This document shows, one piece after another, positions 8,068-17,083 of a stretch of DNA of 64,000 nucleotides. This DNA is from Larkinella sp051857545. Lineage in GTDB: Bacteria; Bacteroidota; Bacteroidia; Cytophagales; Spirosomataceae. The notes below the pieces were generated by a model. It had not been told where the DNA came from, did not search any database, and worked only from the letters and a program-made list of their open reading frames with translations. Position numbers and translations under genes: made by a program. How positions within the stretch are numbered: position 1 is the stretch's first letter; each line of letters begins with the position of its first letter. Location: the NCBI RefSeq assembly GCF_051857545.1, contig NZ_JBPZHB010000007.1, positions 248,001 through 312,000 of the forward strand, read 5' to 3'.

Positions 8068-9312
8068 ATGAGCCAACCCCTGCAATCCCAAATCAGTGAG
8101 GTCCTACAGAAACTGGAAACCTTACTCGATCGTATCCCGGAGTCTGTCGCGAAGGACGTCCGTCAGGAAATCCGCGAATTCCGCCAGTTGCTCGTTGAAA
8201 CGCGTTCTCCCCGGTTTGCCCTCGTCGGCCGGCGGGGCAGCGGCAAGTCATCCCTGATCAACGCGATTTTTGGGCGTAAAGTCGCGGAAGTAGGTCACGA
8301 AAAAGCCCAAACCGGCGAGGCTACCTGGTGGCCGTATTCGAGCGATATGGGAACGCTCGAAATTCTGGACACCCGTGGTTTACAGGAGGGCTCGCGCCCC
8401 GACGAAGCCGATGCCGCAGCCTCTCCCATCGAGTCGATCCTCAACGCCTTAAAGGAGAAATCACCGGATTTAATCCTGTTTCTGATCAAAGCCACCGAAG
8501 CCGATTCCGGGATCAACCACGACCTCGAAGCGCTCACAGAAATCAGTAAAACCGTTGAGAAAGTCCACAACTACCGCCCGCCCATTCTGGTCGTTGCCAC
8601 CCATTGCGATACGCTCGAACCCAAAAATGTGCGTTTGCACCAACCGGAGGACGAAGACCCGGAAGACCTGAACGAAAAACTGGAGCGAGTCAAGGTCATT
8701 GAAAACCTGCTCAAAACGAAATTTGAAGCCGATCCGTATTTAAAAGAATCGCTGATTACAGTCTTAGGGGTCTCATCGTACCAGTCCTGGAAAAATGACA
8801 TGCTCCGCTCCGACGAGCGCTGGCGGATCGACGAACTGCTGGATTATATTTTCAATGAACTGCCGAAAGAAGGCAAGCTGGCTTTTGCCCGGCTGAGTCA
8901 GGTTCGCACGCTCCAGGAATCGATTGCCAACCGGCTCACCAAAGTGGTGGCGGCCATTTGTGGAGGTATTGCCGCCGTACCGATTCCATTGGGCGATATT
9001 ATTCCGATCACCTCATTGCAGATTACACTGATCATTGCCATTGCGTACGTGGCCGGTCGCCAACTGAGTCAGGATACTGCGAAAGAATTCCTGACCGCCA
9101 TCGGTGCCACGATCAGTGCCGGTCTGGTGCTGCGCGAACTGGCCCGGGCTTCCGTCAAAATCTTCTTTCCGGGCGTGGGCAGTGCGGTTTCCGCCGGTAT
9201 TGCGACCACCGCAACCCTGGGTATTGGACGAGCCGCCATAGCCCACTTCATTCAAAGGAAAAGCATTGAGAAAGCCAAAGCGGTTTTTGAAGGAGAACGG
9301 AGCAAAACCTGA
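8068..9312 (+). CDS. GTPase with C-terminal DUF697-like membrane region
   Basis: A 414-residue protein. It has an N-terminal helical part (1-48), then a dynamin/Era-like G domain with G1 GRRGSGKS (54-61), G3 DTRG (101-104) and a variant G4 THCD (178-181) in place of N/TKxD. The C-terminal region from about residue 300 holds glycine/alanine-rich hydrophobic segments (AAICGGIAAVPIPLGDIIPI, then AGIATTATLGIG) like DUF697/YcjF proteins, suggesting membrane association. I chose the ATG at 8068; the frame reaches back to a TTG at 8059. Transcribed alone. The role is unknown, possibly envelope stress or membrane remodelling by family analogy. Confidence 0.82.
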   Translation: MSQPLQSQISEVLQKLETLLDRIPESVAKDVRQEIREFRQLLVETRSPRFALVGRRGSGKSSLINAIFGRKVAEVGHEKAQTGEATWWPYSSDMGTLEILDTRGLQEGSRPDEADAAASPIESILNALKEKSPDLILFLIKATEADSGINHDLEALTEISKTVEKVHNYRPPILVVATHCDTLEPKNVRLHQPEDEDPEDLNEKLERVKVIENLLKTKFEADPYLKESLITVLGVSSYQSWKNDMLRSDERWRIDELLDYIFNELPKEGKLAFARLSQVRTLQESIANRLTKVVAAICGGIAAVPIPLGDIIPITSLQITLIIAIAYVAGRQLSQDTAKEFLTAIGATISAGLVLRELARASVKIFFPGVGSAVSAGIATTATLGIGRAAIAHFIQRKSIEKAKAVFEGERSKT

Positions 9313-9326
9313 AATGTAAAATTATA

Positions 9327-9391
9327 AATGATGAACGCTAACTGTAAAAGTGCCGGTTTGTCTACAACTTTTACAGTTAGCGTTCATCATT
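9327..9391. repeat. Perfect 25-bp inverted repeat (family E), between convergent genes
   Basis: Arms 9327-9351 and 9367-9391 pair perfectly over 25 bases with a 15-base loop. The words AATGATG, AACGCTA and ACTGTAA give a 7-base rhythm. It fills the gap between the convergent GTPase and tyrA stops, and a close relative lies at 46.6 kb between two other convergent genes. A two-way terminator role is likely. Confidence 0.85.
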
Positions 9392-9416
9392 CTACACAGA
9401 TCATTCCTCACGCACA

Positions 9417-10274
9417 TCACTTCCGGTCAATTCCCTCCAATACCCGCCGGATCTGGTTGGCTTTGGCCATAAATTCGAATGAATCGTCCAGGTTCTGATC
9501 GTCGATGATGGCTTTGAACTGCTGCAAAAATTCGATGTAATCAGACAGAGCCTGGGAGACATTCGCCCGGTTCTGGTCAAAAATAGGCGCCCACATTTGC
9601 GGAGAACTTTTTGCCAGCCGCACCGTAGAGCTAAAACCGGTGCTGGCCATATCGAAAATGGCCTGCTCGTCTTTTTCTTTCTCTAAAACCGTCAGTCCCA
9701 GCGCAAACGCACTGATGTGGCTCAAGTGCGAAACGTAGGCCAGGTGCAAATCATGCTCCTGCGGGTTCATGTAAAAAAGCTTCATGCCAATGTCACTGAA
9801 CAAAGCCTCCACCAGTTTCAGACTGTCATAGTCGCTTTTTTCCCGGTCGCAGATGATGAGGTTTTTACCGGGCAGCAACTCCCGAAAAGCCGCCCCCGGA
9901 CCCGAGTTTTCAGTCCCCGCCATCGGGTGAACAGGCACAAACTGCGCCCTTTTCGGGTGGTTATCAACCAATTGACAAATCAGTTCTTTCGTTGAACCCA
10001 GGTCGGTGACGGTAGCGCCTTTGGGCAACTGATCCAGAATCTGGGGCAGCAATTCCAGAATGCTGTTGACGGGTGTAGCCAGCACGACCAGATCGCTGAC
10101 ATCCACGGCCTCGGCCAACGGTTTCATTTCGTCGACGATGCCTTTGGCCAATGCCAGTTTGCCATGCACGGGGGACGCATCCACCCCGATAAATTTCGCC
10201 TTCGGATACTTCTCCCGAACTGCCAGGGCAAACGACCCGCCCAATAAACCCACTCCAATGATTGTGATTGTCAT
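9417..10274 (-). CDS. tyrA: Prephenate dehydrogenase
   Basis: A 285-residue cytoplasmic enzyme that oxidatively decarboxylates prephenate to 4-hydroxyphenylpyruvate in tyrosine synthesis. The N-terminal Rossmann fold shows GVGLLGGS (7-14). The catalytic/substrate region has HPMAGTENSGPG (from residue 116) with the conserved His116, and a helical dimer domain follows. The start at 10274 places the Rossmann strand at residue 1; the longer frame only adds residues from the upstream repeat. It follows an aminotransferase gene on the same strand, which would complete tyrosine or phenylalanine synthesis. Confidence 0.92.
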   Translation of the reverse strand: MTITIIGVGLLGGSFALAVREKYPKAKFIGVDASPVHGKLALAKGIVDEMKPLAEAVDVSDLVVLATPVNSILELLPQILDQLPKGATVTDLGSTKELICQLVDNHPKRAQFVPVHPMAGTENSGPGAAFRELLPGKNLIICDREKSDYDSLKLVEALFSDIGMKLFYMNPQEHDLHLAYVSHLSHISAFALGLTVLEKEKDEQAIFDMASTGFSSTVRLAKSSPQMWAPIFDQNRANVSQALSDYIEFLQQFKAIIDDQNLDDSFEFMAKANQIRRVLEGIDRK

Positions 10275-10285
10275 GTTCTGTTTCT

Positions 10286-10367
10286 CTGATTCCCTCTGAT
10301 GTACTCTGATCAACTCTGTGAAACAACTATTACACAGAGTTGATCAGAGTACATCAGAGGGAATCAG
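10286..10367. repeat. Perfect 35-bp inverted repeat of 10-base words (family D)
   Basis: Arms 10286-10320 and 10333-10367 are exact reverse complements over 35 bases with a 12-base loop. Each arm repeats a 10-base word beginning CTCTGAT. It sits between two same-strand genes, four bases past the aminotransferase stop and 11 bases before the tyrA start. If the genes are cotranscribed, the hairpin must be read through or processed. Confidence 0.9.
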
Positions 10368-10370
10368 GGT

Positions 10371-11528
10371 TTATTTAGAGATTCTTTGAACAGCTTCCCA
10401 GATTCGCTCTTTGGGCATACACAGCGAAACCCGGATGTACCGGTTTCCTTTCGGGCCGAAGATAAAACCGGGGGCAATGAAAACGTGCTTGTTGTAGAGC
10501 AGGTCATCCACAAGCGTTGCGGCCGATTCAATGGAATCCGGCAGTTTGGCCCACAGAAACATGCCCTCCTGATCGTTGGTGTAGGTGCAATTCAGGGCGT
10601 CCAGGAAAGCGGTAGCGGCTTCCAGACGGCCTTCATACACCGCGTTTCGCTCCGCGTGCCAGGCATCCGAATTGGTCAGGGCTTCGGCAGCCGCGTCCAT
10701 AACCGGTTTGAACATTCCCGAATCGACGTTGCTTTTGATCGACAAAACCGCATCGATGTACGGTTTTGAGGAAGCCATCCAGCCAACCCGCCAGCCCGCC
10801 ATGTTGTGCGACTTGCTCATCGAGTTCATTTCAATCACAACCTCTTTAGCACCGTCGATGGAAAGCAGGCTGATGGGCGGTTTTTTATTCAGAACCAGGC
10901 TATACGGATTGTCGTGGCAAAGCAACAAGCTATAATCGTAGGCAAACCGGACGGCTTGCTCGAAGAGTTTTTGTGTGGCCGGAGCGCCCGTGGGCATGTG
11001 CGGGTAATTGAGCCAGAGAATCTTGGCATTGTCAGACACCAGTTCTTCCATCGCTTCCCAATCCGGTTGCCAGCCCTGATTTTCCAAAAGCGGATAATTC
11101 CGCACGTGGGCACCCACCATTTTGCTCACGGCGTTGTAAGCCGGATAGCCCAGTTCCGGCACCAGCACTTCATCTCCTTCGTTCAGGAAGGTTAACGAAA
11201 TATGCGTAATGCCTTCTTTTGAACCCAGCAGTGGCAGGATTTCCGTTTCGGGATCGAGCGTAACCTGGTACGTATGGTCGTAATAACCGGCAATGGCGTT
11301 CCGAAAACCGGGTGTTCCTTTATAAGACTGATACCCGTGTGCATTCGGTTGCTGCGCCGATTGGGTCAGGGCCTGAATCGTATTGTCGGACGGCATCATA
11401 TCGGGATTACCGATGCCGATGTTGATCACATCGTGCCCGGCAGCCAGCAGTTTACGAACTTCGGCCAACTTGACCGAGAAGTAATATTCCTGCGTTTGTC
11501 CGGCACGGTGGGCTAATGGAATAATCAT
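10371..11528 (-). CDS. Class I/II PLP-dependent aminotransferase
   Basis: A 385-residue fold-type I aminotransferase. It has the N-terminal INIGIGNPDMMPS motif and NYPHMPTG (174-181, in the place of the usual NYPNNPTG). PLP contacts are Asp206 and Tyr209, the Schiff-base Lys is Lys239 in NSMSKSHNMAGWRVGW, and the C-terminal substrate Arg lies in RYIRVSLCM. The next gene is prephenate dehydrogenase, so the likely job is transamination of aromatic keto acids or of aspartate-family substrates. Exact specificity cannot be told. A perfect TAnnTTTG sequence lies about 55 bp upstream. Confidence 0.88.
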   Translation of the reverse strand: MIIPLAHRAGQTQEYYFSVKLAEVRKLLAAGHDVINIGIGNPDMMPSDNTIQALTQSAQQPNAHGYQSYKGTPGFRNAIAGYYDHTYQVTLDPETEILPLLGSKEGITHISLTFLNEGDEVLVPELGYPAYNAVSKMVGAHVRNYPLLENQGWQPDWEAMEELVSDNAKILWLNYPHMPTGAPATQKLFEQAVRFAYDYSLLLCHDNPYSLVLNKKPPISLLSIDGAKEVVIEMNSMSKSHNMAGWRVGWMASSKPYIDAVLSIKSNVDSGMFKPVMDAAAEALTNSDAWHAERNAVYEGRLEAATAFLDALNCTYTNDQEGMFLWAKLPDSIESAATLVDDLLYNKHVFIAPGFIFGPKGNRYIRVSLCMPKERIWEAVQRISK

Positions 11529-11581
11529 TGGTTAATTCGGGTCGCCAAAGCGATCATTACACGGATAAAATGACGAAACCG

Positions 11582-11589
11582 CAAAAGTA
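11582..11589 (-). promoter_or_regulatory. Candidate -7 promoter element for the aminotransferase-tyrA pair
   Basis: On the minus strand the sequence TACTTTTG matches the Bacteroidota TAnnTTTG -7 box exactly, 53 bp before the start codon. No clear TTG -33 box is found at the usual 19-21 bp distance, so this is only a candidate. Confidence 0.4.
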
Positions 11590-11605
11590 CGGTATTTCCG
11601 TGTAA

Positions 11606-14269
11606 TTACTCGCTCCGCAACGACTTCACCGGGTTCATTAAGGCGGCCCGGATGCTTTGGAAACTGATCGTCAACAGGGCGATGAAAACCGCCAGAAGTC
11701 CGGCCAGGGCGAAGACCCACCATTCGATGTCCACTTTGTAGGCAAAATCCTTCAGCCATTCGTTCATGGCCCACCACGCCACGGGCGCGGCCAGAAGCAG
11801 GGCAATGAACACCAGTTTGAGGAAGTCTCTCGACAGAAGGGCGACAATACCGGCCACCGAAGCCCCCAGCACTTTCCGGATGCTGATTTCTTTGGTACGC
11901 TGCTCGGCCGTAAAGGTGGCCAGCCCGAACAACCCCATGCAGGAAATCAGGATGGCGATGGCCGTGGCGGTGTTGACCAGCCGACTGGTTTTCTGTTCCT
12001 TTTCGTACAACCGCGCAATCCGGTCGTCCAGGAATTCGTATTCGAATTTTTTATCGGGATGAATGGCGTTCCACTGTTCTTCGATGCTGGCCAGCGTAGC
12101 TTTCACATCGTTCATGGTTTTGCCGTTGCTGGTCAGTCTGACGCCCAGATTCCGGGACTGCTGTGGCAAATAACCGATGAACGTCGCATCAATTTTGTCG
12201 TGAAACGACTGCTCATGAAAATCGGCCACGACCCCAACGATCGGGATTTTTTTACCATTGAAATCCAGAAACTGGTTCAGTGCTTCCGCCGGTTTTTTAA
12301 AACCCAGCCGTTTGGCAAACGTGGCATTGATGACCAACTCCCGGAGTGAATCGCTTTTCAGGTAGTTTCGCCCGGCTAGCAACCGAATACCGTATAAAGG
12401 GATAAAATTCTCGTCCCCCACTTTGGCCGAAACGTCCATCTCAATTTCCTGCTTGCCGGTGTATTTCATTTTGGTCATCATGTAACTCATCCCCATCGGC
12501 GGAAACCACTGCATCGACACCCGCTCCACCCCCGACAAGGGCCGGATTCGCTGCGCCAGCACATCGGCTTTGCCCGCCCGGCCCGCATCGATGGAAATGA
12601 TGGCGTCGGTCGAGAAGCCCAGTTCCTTGTTGCGGATGTAACTGAGTTGCCGGTCAACGATCAGCGTGGCGATGATGAACACCAGCGAAACCGTAAACTG
12701 AAAAACGATCAGTCCTTTGCGGAAATATCCTTTCTGACCGCCCTTCAAGGCCGTCAGGCCTTTGAGTGTCAGGGCCGGACGGTACGACGACAGCACCAGC
12801 GAAGGGTAGAAACCGGCCAGCAGCGAGGTCGTTACGGTGACGAACAACAAAAACAGCAGGGTTTCCAGACTGAATAACTCAAACGTCAGCCCTTTGGGGG
12901 TGAGGGATTGAAAAGCGGAGAGAATGGGGCCAACCAACACCAGTGCCATACTGACCGCCGTGAGTGTCAGCAAGGTGGTTTCGCTCAAAAACTGAAAAAT
13001 CAGGCTTTTCCGGCTGCTCCCCAACACCTTCCGGACCCCAATTTCTTTGGCCCGCTGCACCGATTGGGCCGTCGACAGATTGACGAAGTTGATGGCGGCA
13101 ATCAGCAGGATAAAAACCGCAACGCCCATCATGCCGTAGAGCGTCGGCAGGTGCGCTTTTCGGGAATAATTATCAACGTAATCCGCATTAAAATGCAAAT
13201 CGGCCAGCGGTTGCAAACCGGGTATAAACTTAAATTCCTTCTGGAAATGCCTTTTGGAAAACTGTTGAAAAGACGCCGTGAGTTGCTCCGGTTTTGTTCC
13301 TTCCGGCAGCATTACAAAAGCCTGCGACGACGACCAGATGTCATTCCAGTCATCGAGATTGATACTCTTACTCATCCGGCTGCTGCGAATGGTGGAGAAG
13401 GAGATGAAATCCGTAAACGTAAAATCGGTCGGTTTATCCCATCCCTTTACAATCCCGGCAACGCTAACCCGAACCGAATCCCAATAAATCACCTCTTTCC
13501 CGAGGATTTGTTCAAGCGGCAAATCGCCAAAGTATTTACGGGCTTTTTGCTCCGATAACACGAGTTGAAACGGTTCGGTCAGGGCGGTTTTCGGATTGCC
13601 CGCCAGCCACTGGTAATTGAAAATAGTGAAGTATTGTGGTTCAACGACCACAATTTCCTGGTTATCTACACCGTGTTTCCCCTCCTCAAACCGCTTCGGT
13701 TTTTCTGTGCCGTTGGGAATCACCACTGCCGAAGTAATGTTGTGAAAAGCCGCTACGGTTTCCAGCCCTGTAACTTCCTTCCGAATCGCCAGCGGAACCG
13801 GGTTGGGAACAAAACCCGCCGGATGGGTTTCGGCGTTGGGGCCAAATTTCTCGGTACCAATCAGGCGATAAATCCGTCCGCGGTCGGCGTGGAACGTATC
13901 GTAGCTGAGTTCATAGTTGGTAATCAGGTAAATCACCAGACAGGCAGTGACACCCAGGCTCAGCCCGAAGAGGTTGATCAGCGCACTGACCCGGTTTTTG
14001 GTCAGATTGCGAAAGGAAGTTTTGAGGTAATTGCGAATCATGACAGGATGCAGAAAAGAAGGTGACGGATACGCAGAGTTCTGACGTTTCAGCGCAAAAG
14101 GCTTAATAAATTTCAATACATTAGCCACATACCGGCGGTTGGCTTTTCGAGTGCCGACCTCCGCCAGGTCCCGCCCGTAGCGTTCGTACAAATCGCCCTG
14201 CACCTCCTCCAGCAAGTGGGGAGCGCAGAAGAATTGCAACAATTTATCAGCGTATTTAGGCGGCTTCAT
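11606..14269 (-). CDS. Giant FtsX-type ABC permease with N-terminal prefix domain (copy 4 of 4)
   Basis: An 887-residue inner-membrane protein. Residues 1-60 are the cytosolic permease-prefix region (PPKYADKLLQFFCAPHLLEE, then GDLYERYG), which in Bacteroidota accompanies PadR-linked permeases. The rest is a duplicated MacB-like permease: helix, periplasmic domain and three helices (to about 480), then a second such unit ending in PVKSLRSE. The FtsX signature SIRKVLGASVAGIVALLSRDF lies near residue 790. No ATPase gene is nearby, so it must borrow one. It is the last of four paralogues read away from padR. Substrate unknown. Confidence 0.9.
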   Translation of the reverse strand: MKPPKYADKLLQFFCAPHLLEEVQGDLYERYGRDLAEVGTRKANRRYVANVLKFIKPFALKRQNSAYPSPSFLHPVMIRNYLKTSFRNLTKNRVSALINLFGLSLGVTACLVIYLITNYELSYDTFHADRGRIYRLIGTEKFGPNAETHPAGFVPNPVPLAIRKEVTGLETVAAFHNITSAVVIPNGTEKPKRFEEGKHGVDNQEIVVVEPQYFTIFNYQWLAGNPKTALTEPFQLVLSEQKARKYFGDLPLEQILGKEVIYWDSVRVSVAGIVKGWDKPTDFTFTDFISFSTIRSSRMSKSINLDDWNDIWSSSQAFVMLPEGTKPEQLTASFQQFSKRHFQKEFKFIPGLQPLADLHFNADYVDNYSRKAHLPTLYGMMGVAVFILLIAAINFVNLSTAQSVQRAKEIGVRKVLGSSRKSLIFQFLSETTLLTLTAVSMALVLVGPILSAFQSLTPKGLTFELFSLETLLFLLFVTVTTSLLAGFYPSLVLSSYRPALTLKGLTALKGGQKGYFRKGLIVFQFTVSLVFIIATLIVDRQLSYIRNKELGFSTDAIISIDAGRAGKADVLAQRIRPLSGVERVSMQWFPPMGMSYMMTKMKYTGKQEIEMDVSAKVGDENFIPLYGIRLLAGRNYLKSDSLRELVINATFAKRLGFKKPAEALNQFLDFNGKKIPIVGVVADFHEQSFHDKIDATFIGYLPQQSRNLGVRLTSNGKTMNDVKATLASIEEQWNAIHPDKKFEYEFLDDRIARLYEKEQKTSRLVNTATAIAILISCMGLFGLATFTAEQRTKEISIRKVLGASVAGIVALLSRDFLKLVFIALLLAAPVAWWAMNEWLKDFAYKVDIEWWVFALAGLLAVFIALLTISFQSIRAALMNPVKSLRSE

Positions 14270-14278
14270 CTCATTTCA

Positions 14279-14366
14279 ATATCGAACAAGGAATGTTGAA
14301 TAACGAATAGCGAAGAAATCGGACCGCACTTCGATATTCGTTATTCAACATTCGATATTCAGTATT
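14279..14366. repeat. Inverted repeat of 7-base words (family A) between permease genes
   Basis: Arms 14279-14316 and 14329-14366 mirror each other with a few mismatches. The words follow GAATNNN. It begins 10 bases before the downstream permease start and ends six bases from the stop of the upstream one, so it occupies the whole gap. Confidence 0.8.
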
Positions 14367-14371
14367 ACTTT

Positions 14372-16981
14372 TCATTCCGAACGCAGTGACTTCACCGGAT
14401 TCATCAACGCGGCTTTGATGCTCTGGAAACTAACCGTCAGCAGCGCAACACCGACCGCCAGCAGGCCCGCCAACGCAAAAACCCACCATTCGATCTCGAC
14501 TTTGTAGGCATAATCCTGCAACCACCGGTTCATGGCATACCAGGCCACGGGCGAGGAAAGGACGATGGCAACGCCCACGAGTTTGAGAAAATCCTGCGAA
14601 AGGAGACTGACAATGCTGGTCACCGAAGCACCAAGCACTTTCCGGACGCCAATTTCTTTCGTACGCTGTTCGGCCATGAAAGCCGCCAAACCAAACAAGC
14701 CTAAACAGGAGATAAAAATGGCCAGAAACGCGAAGTAGTTGGCCAGCGTGCCGACCACGGTTTCGCTGCGGTACAATCGCTGAAAGGCCTCATCCGCAAA
14801 CTGGTAGGTGAACGGAAACGTCGGATTCAGTTGCTGCCACATCGTTTCCAGACTCGCCAGGGCCTGCTTCGTTTGGCCCGGCTGGGTGCGAATGATGATG
14901 TTTTTTCCCTCGGCGGCCGGACTTAATTTGGCAATGAACGGTTCGATGGCCACATGCAGGGAATTCTGGTGGAAGTCGTCCACCACCCCAATGATTAAAC
15001 CCGGTTTGCCCCACAAAGTCAGTGGTTTTCCAATTGGGTCCCGGTAGCCAATCCGGCGGGCTGCGGTTTTGTTGATCAGATAGCTGACCGAGTCGGTGGC
15101 AAAATCGCGTGAAAAATCGCGCCCCGCTACCTTGACTTTCAGGGTCTTCGTGAAATCATAATCGACTTGTGAAAACTGAAACTGAATGCTGGTCGCGGGG
15201 TCTTTCCCCGGCCATTGGACGTTGCCCGTCGTGCCGAAACTGGTGGTTGGCGTTCCGTTCATGAACGTTACGGTCTGGATGCCGGGCATCCGGAGCAGTT
15301 CCTGCTTGAACGTTTCGTATTTGGCGGCCAGCGCCCCTTCAGCCTGGAGATAAATCATCCCCTCCCGGTCGTAGCCCAGGTTTTTGGTCTGGATAAAATC
15401 GATTTGCCGGTAGACAATGATGGTTCCGATGATCAGCAGCATCGACAGGGCGAACTGAAAAACCACCAGGCTCTGCCGGAAAAGCCGCGCCCCGGAACCA
15501 AACCGGATGCTTCCTTTCAAGATCCGAACCGGATTCAGTGATGATAAAAAGAGGGCGGGATAACTGCCCGCGATCAGAGCCGTGACCAGTGTCATGACCA
15601 GCAACGTTACCCAAAACGACGCGTTTGCAAACTGGAACGTAATGTGCTTTTCGATCAGTGTGTTGAAAACCGGCAGCAGCATCCAGACCACGCCCACGGC
15701 CACCACCAGGGCCAATGCCGTCAGCACCAGGGCTTCGCCAATGAACTGCCCGATCAGCCAGCCCCGACCGGCACCAACGACCTTCCGAACGCCCACCTCC
15801 CGCGACCGCTTCACCGACCGGGCCGTGGCCAGATTCATGAAATTGATGCAGGCAATCAGCAGAATAAAAACCGCCACGATGCCAAACAACCGGACGTATT
15901 CGATGCGTCCGCCATCCTGATAGCCGTTTTTGAAATTGGAATAGAGATACGCTTCCGGGTACGGTTGCAGAAAAAGCTGGATATCCAACCCCTTCGTAGC
16001 CATTTTCGGATTGTATTTTTTCAGAAACGCCTTCATCTTGGCTTCCAGCCGGCCGGGATCAGCCGGTACACCGTTGCGGTCGGTCCGGAGTTGGATGCGG
16101 GTCTGAAGCGCGTTGGTACCCCAGTCTTTTATCCATTCATTGTGCCGCATAAAATCGGCCCAGCTCAGTACAAAGTCGTAGGTTTCCGAGCTATTTTTTG
16201 GCATTTCATAAACCGCACTAACCTGATAATCATCTTTGTTACCGAGCCGAATGCTCTTTCCCATAGCCGCCTGTGGGCTACCAAAATAATTCTCCGCGAG
16301 CTGCCGCGAAATGACAATGTTCGTCGGCCCGTTCAAGGCGGTTTCGGCGGTTCCGGCTAACAAGGGAAGACTGTACATTTTAAACCAGTCGGCACCGGCA
16401 GCGCGCCCTTTTTCCTTGTTCAGCTTTTCACCCACCGAAAACGTCAGTTCCTGCTCCCAGGAAAGGCCGGACGCGTAGGCAATTTCCGGGAATTCTTTTT
16501 TCAGTTCGTCGGCCAGCAAAGCGGGCGTTCCCGGGCTTGCTTCCACCTTACCGTCGTAGAACTGGCGTTCCATGACGTTGTAAAGCTGCGGGCCATTGGC
16601 GTGATAGGCATCGACGCTAAATTCGTCCTGAATCCAGAGCAAAATGAGCAGACTACATGCCATGCCGAGCGCCAGGCCCAGAATGTTAATAGCCGAAAAG
16701 GATTTGTTGTGGGCGATGTTCCGCCAGGCGATTTTCAGATAATTGCGAATCATACCAGGATTCAGGAAAGAGATGGATGGATGTTCGTTAGCTTGTCGTT
16801 TTAAGAAAAAGGGTTTTAGAAAACTCAGCACTTCCCGGACATATTGCCGCCGGGCGTAGGCGATTCCAAATAGCTTCGCATTTCGCAAAAACCGCTCGTA
16901 TAAATCCCCCTGAATCTCCTCAAAAAGATGGGGAGAGCAGAAGAATTGCAACAGTTTATCAGCGTATTTAGGCGGTTTCAT
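14372..16981 (-). CDS. Giant FtsX-type ABC permease with N-terminal prefix domain (copy 3 of 4)
   Basis: An 869-residue paralogue with the same plan: prefix region MKPPKYADKLLQFFCSPHLF, then two MacB-like halves with eight membrane helices in all. The middle signature is SREVGVRKVVGAGRGWLIGQF near 415 and the C-terminal one is KEIGVRKVLGASVTSIVSLL near 770. It ends PVKSLRSE. I start it at the ATG at 16981, because the longer frame would translate the upstream inverted repeat into a nonsense leader. Its prefix and tail are nearly identical to copy 4, while its periplasmic domains differ, pointing to duplication and divergence of the ligand-facing parts. Confidence 0.9.
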   Translation of the reverse strand: MKPPKYADKLLQFFCSPHLFEEIQGDLYERFLRNAKLFGIAYARRQYVREVLSFLKPFFLKRQANEHPSISFLNPGMIRNYLKIAWRNIAHNKSFSAINILGLALGMACSLLILLWIQDEFSVDAYHANGPQLYNVMERQFYDGKVEASPGTPALLADELKKEFPEIAYASGLSWEQELTFSVGEKLNKEKGRAAGADWFKMYSLPLLAGTAETALNGPTNIVISRQLAENYFGSPQAAMGKSIRLGNKDDYQVSAVYEMPKNSSETYDFVLSWADFMRHNEWIKDWGTNALQTRIQLRTDRNGVPADPGRLEAKMKAFLKKYNPKMATKGLDIQLFLQPYPEAYLYSNFKNGYQDGGRIEYVRLFGIVAVFILLIACINFMNLATARSVKRSREVGVRKVVGAGRGWLIGQFIGEALVLTALALVVAVGVVWMLLPVFNTLIEKHITFQFANASFWVTLLVMTLVTALIAGSYPALFLSSLNPVRILKGSIRFGSGARLFRQSLVVFQFALSMLLIIGTIIVYRQIDFIQTKNLGYDREGMIYLQAEGALAAKYETFKQELLRMPGIQTVTFMNGTPTTSFGTTGNVQWPGKDPATSIQFQFSQVDYDFTKTLKVKVAGRDFSRDFATDSVSYLINKTAARRIGYRDPIGKPLTLWGKPGLIIGVVDDFHQNSLHVAIEPFIAKLSPAAEGKNIIIRTQPGQTKQALASLETMWQQLNPTFPFTYQFADEAFQRLYRSETVVGTLANYFAFLAIFISCLGLFGLAAFMAEQRTKEIGVRKVLGASVTSIVSLLSQDFLKLVGVAIVLSSPVAWYAMNRWLQDYAYKVEIEWWVFALAGLLAVGVALLTVSFQSIKAALMNPVKSLRSE

Positions 16982-16985
16982 ATCG

Positions 16986-17079
16986 TTTGAATATCGAATA
17001 CTGAATGTTGAATATCGAATATGGAAGAAACCGAACCGCACTTCGTTATTCGATATTCGCTATTCGATATTCAGTATTA
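16986..17079. repeat. Inverted repeat of 7-base words (family A) between permease genes
   Basis: Mirrored arms of GAATNNN words with a loop around 17018-17038. It abuts the stop of the permease ending at 17084 and runs to within five bases of the next permease start. Sequence and position match the element at 14.3 kb closely. Confidence 0.8.
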
Positions 17080-17083
17080 CTTT

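Noticed and set aside
16979..17041. Longer N-termini of the permeases (for example from 17041, 19765 or 22480)
   Set aside because: The extra residues are encoded by the inverted repeats. All four paralogues align from the prefix motif that follows the inner ATG.
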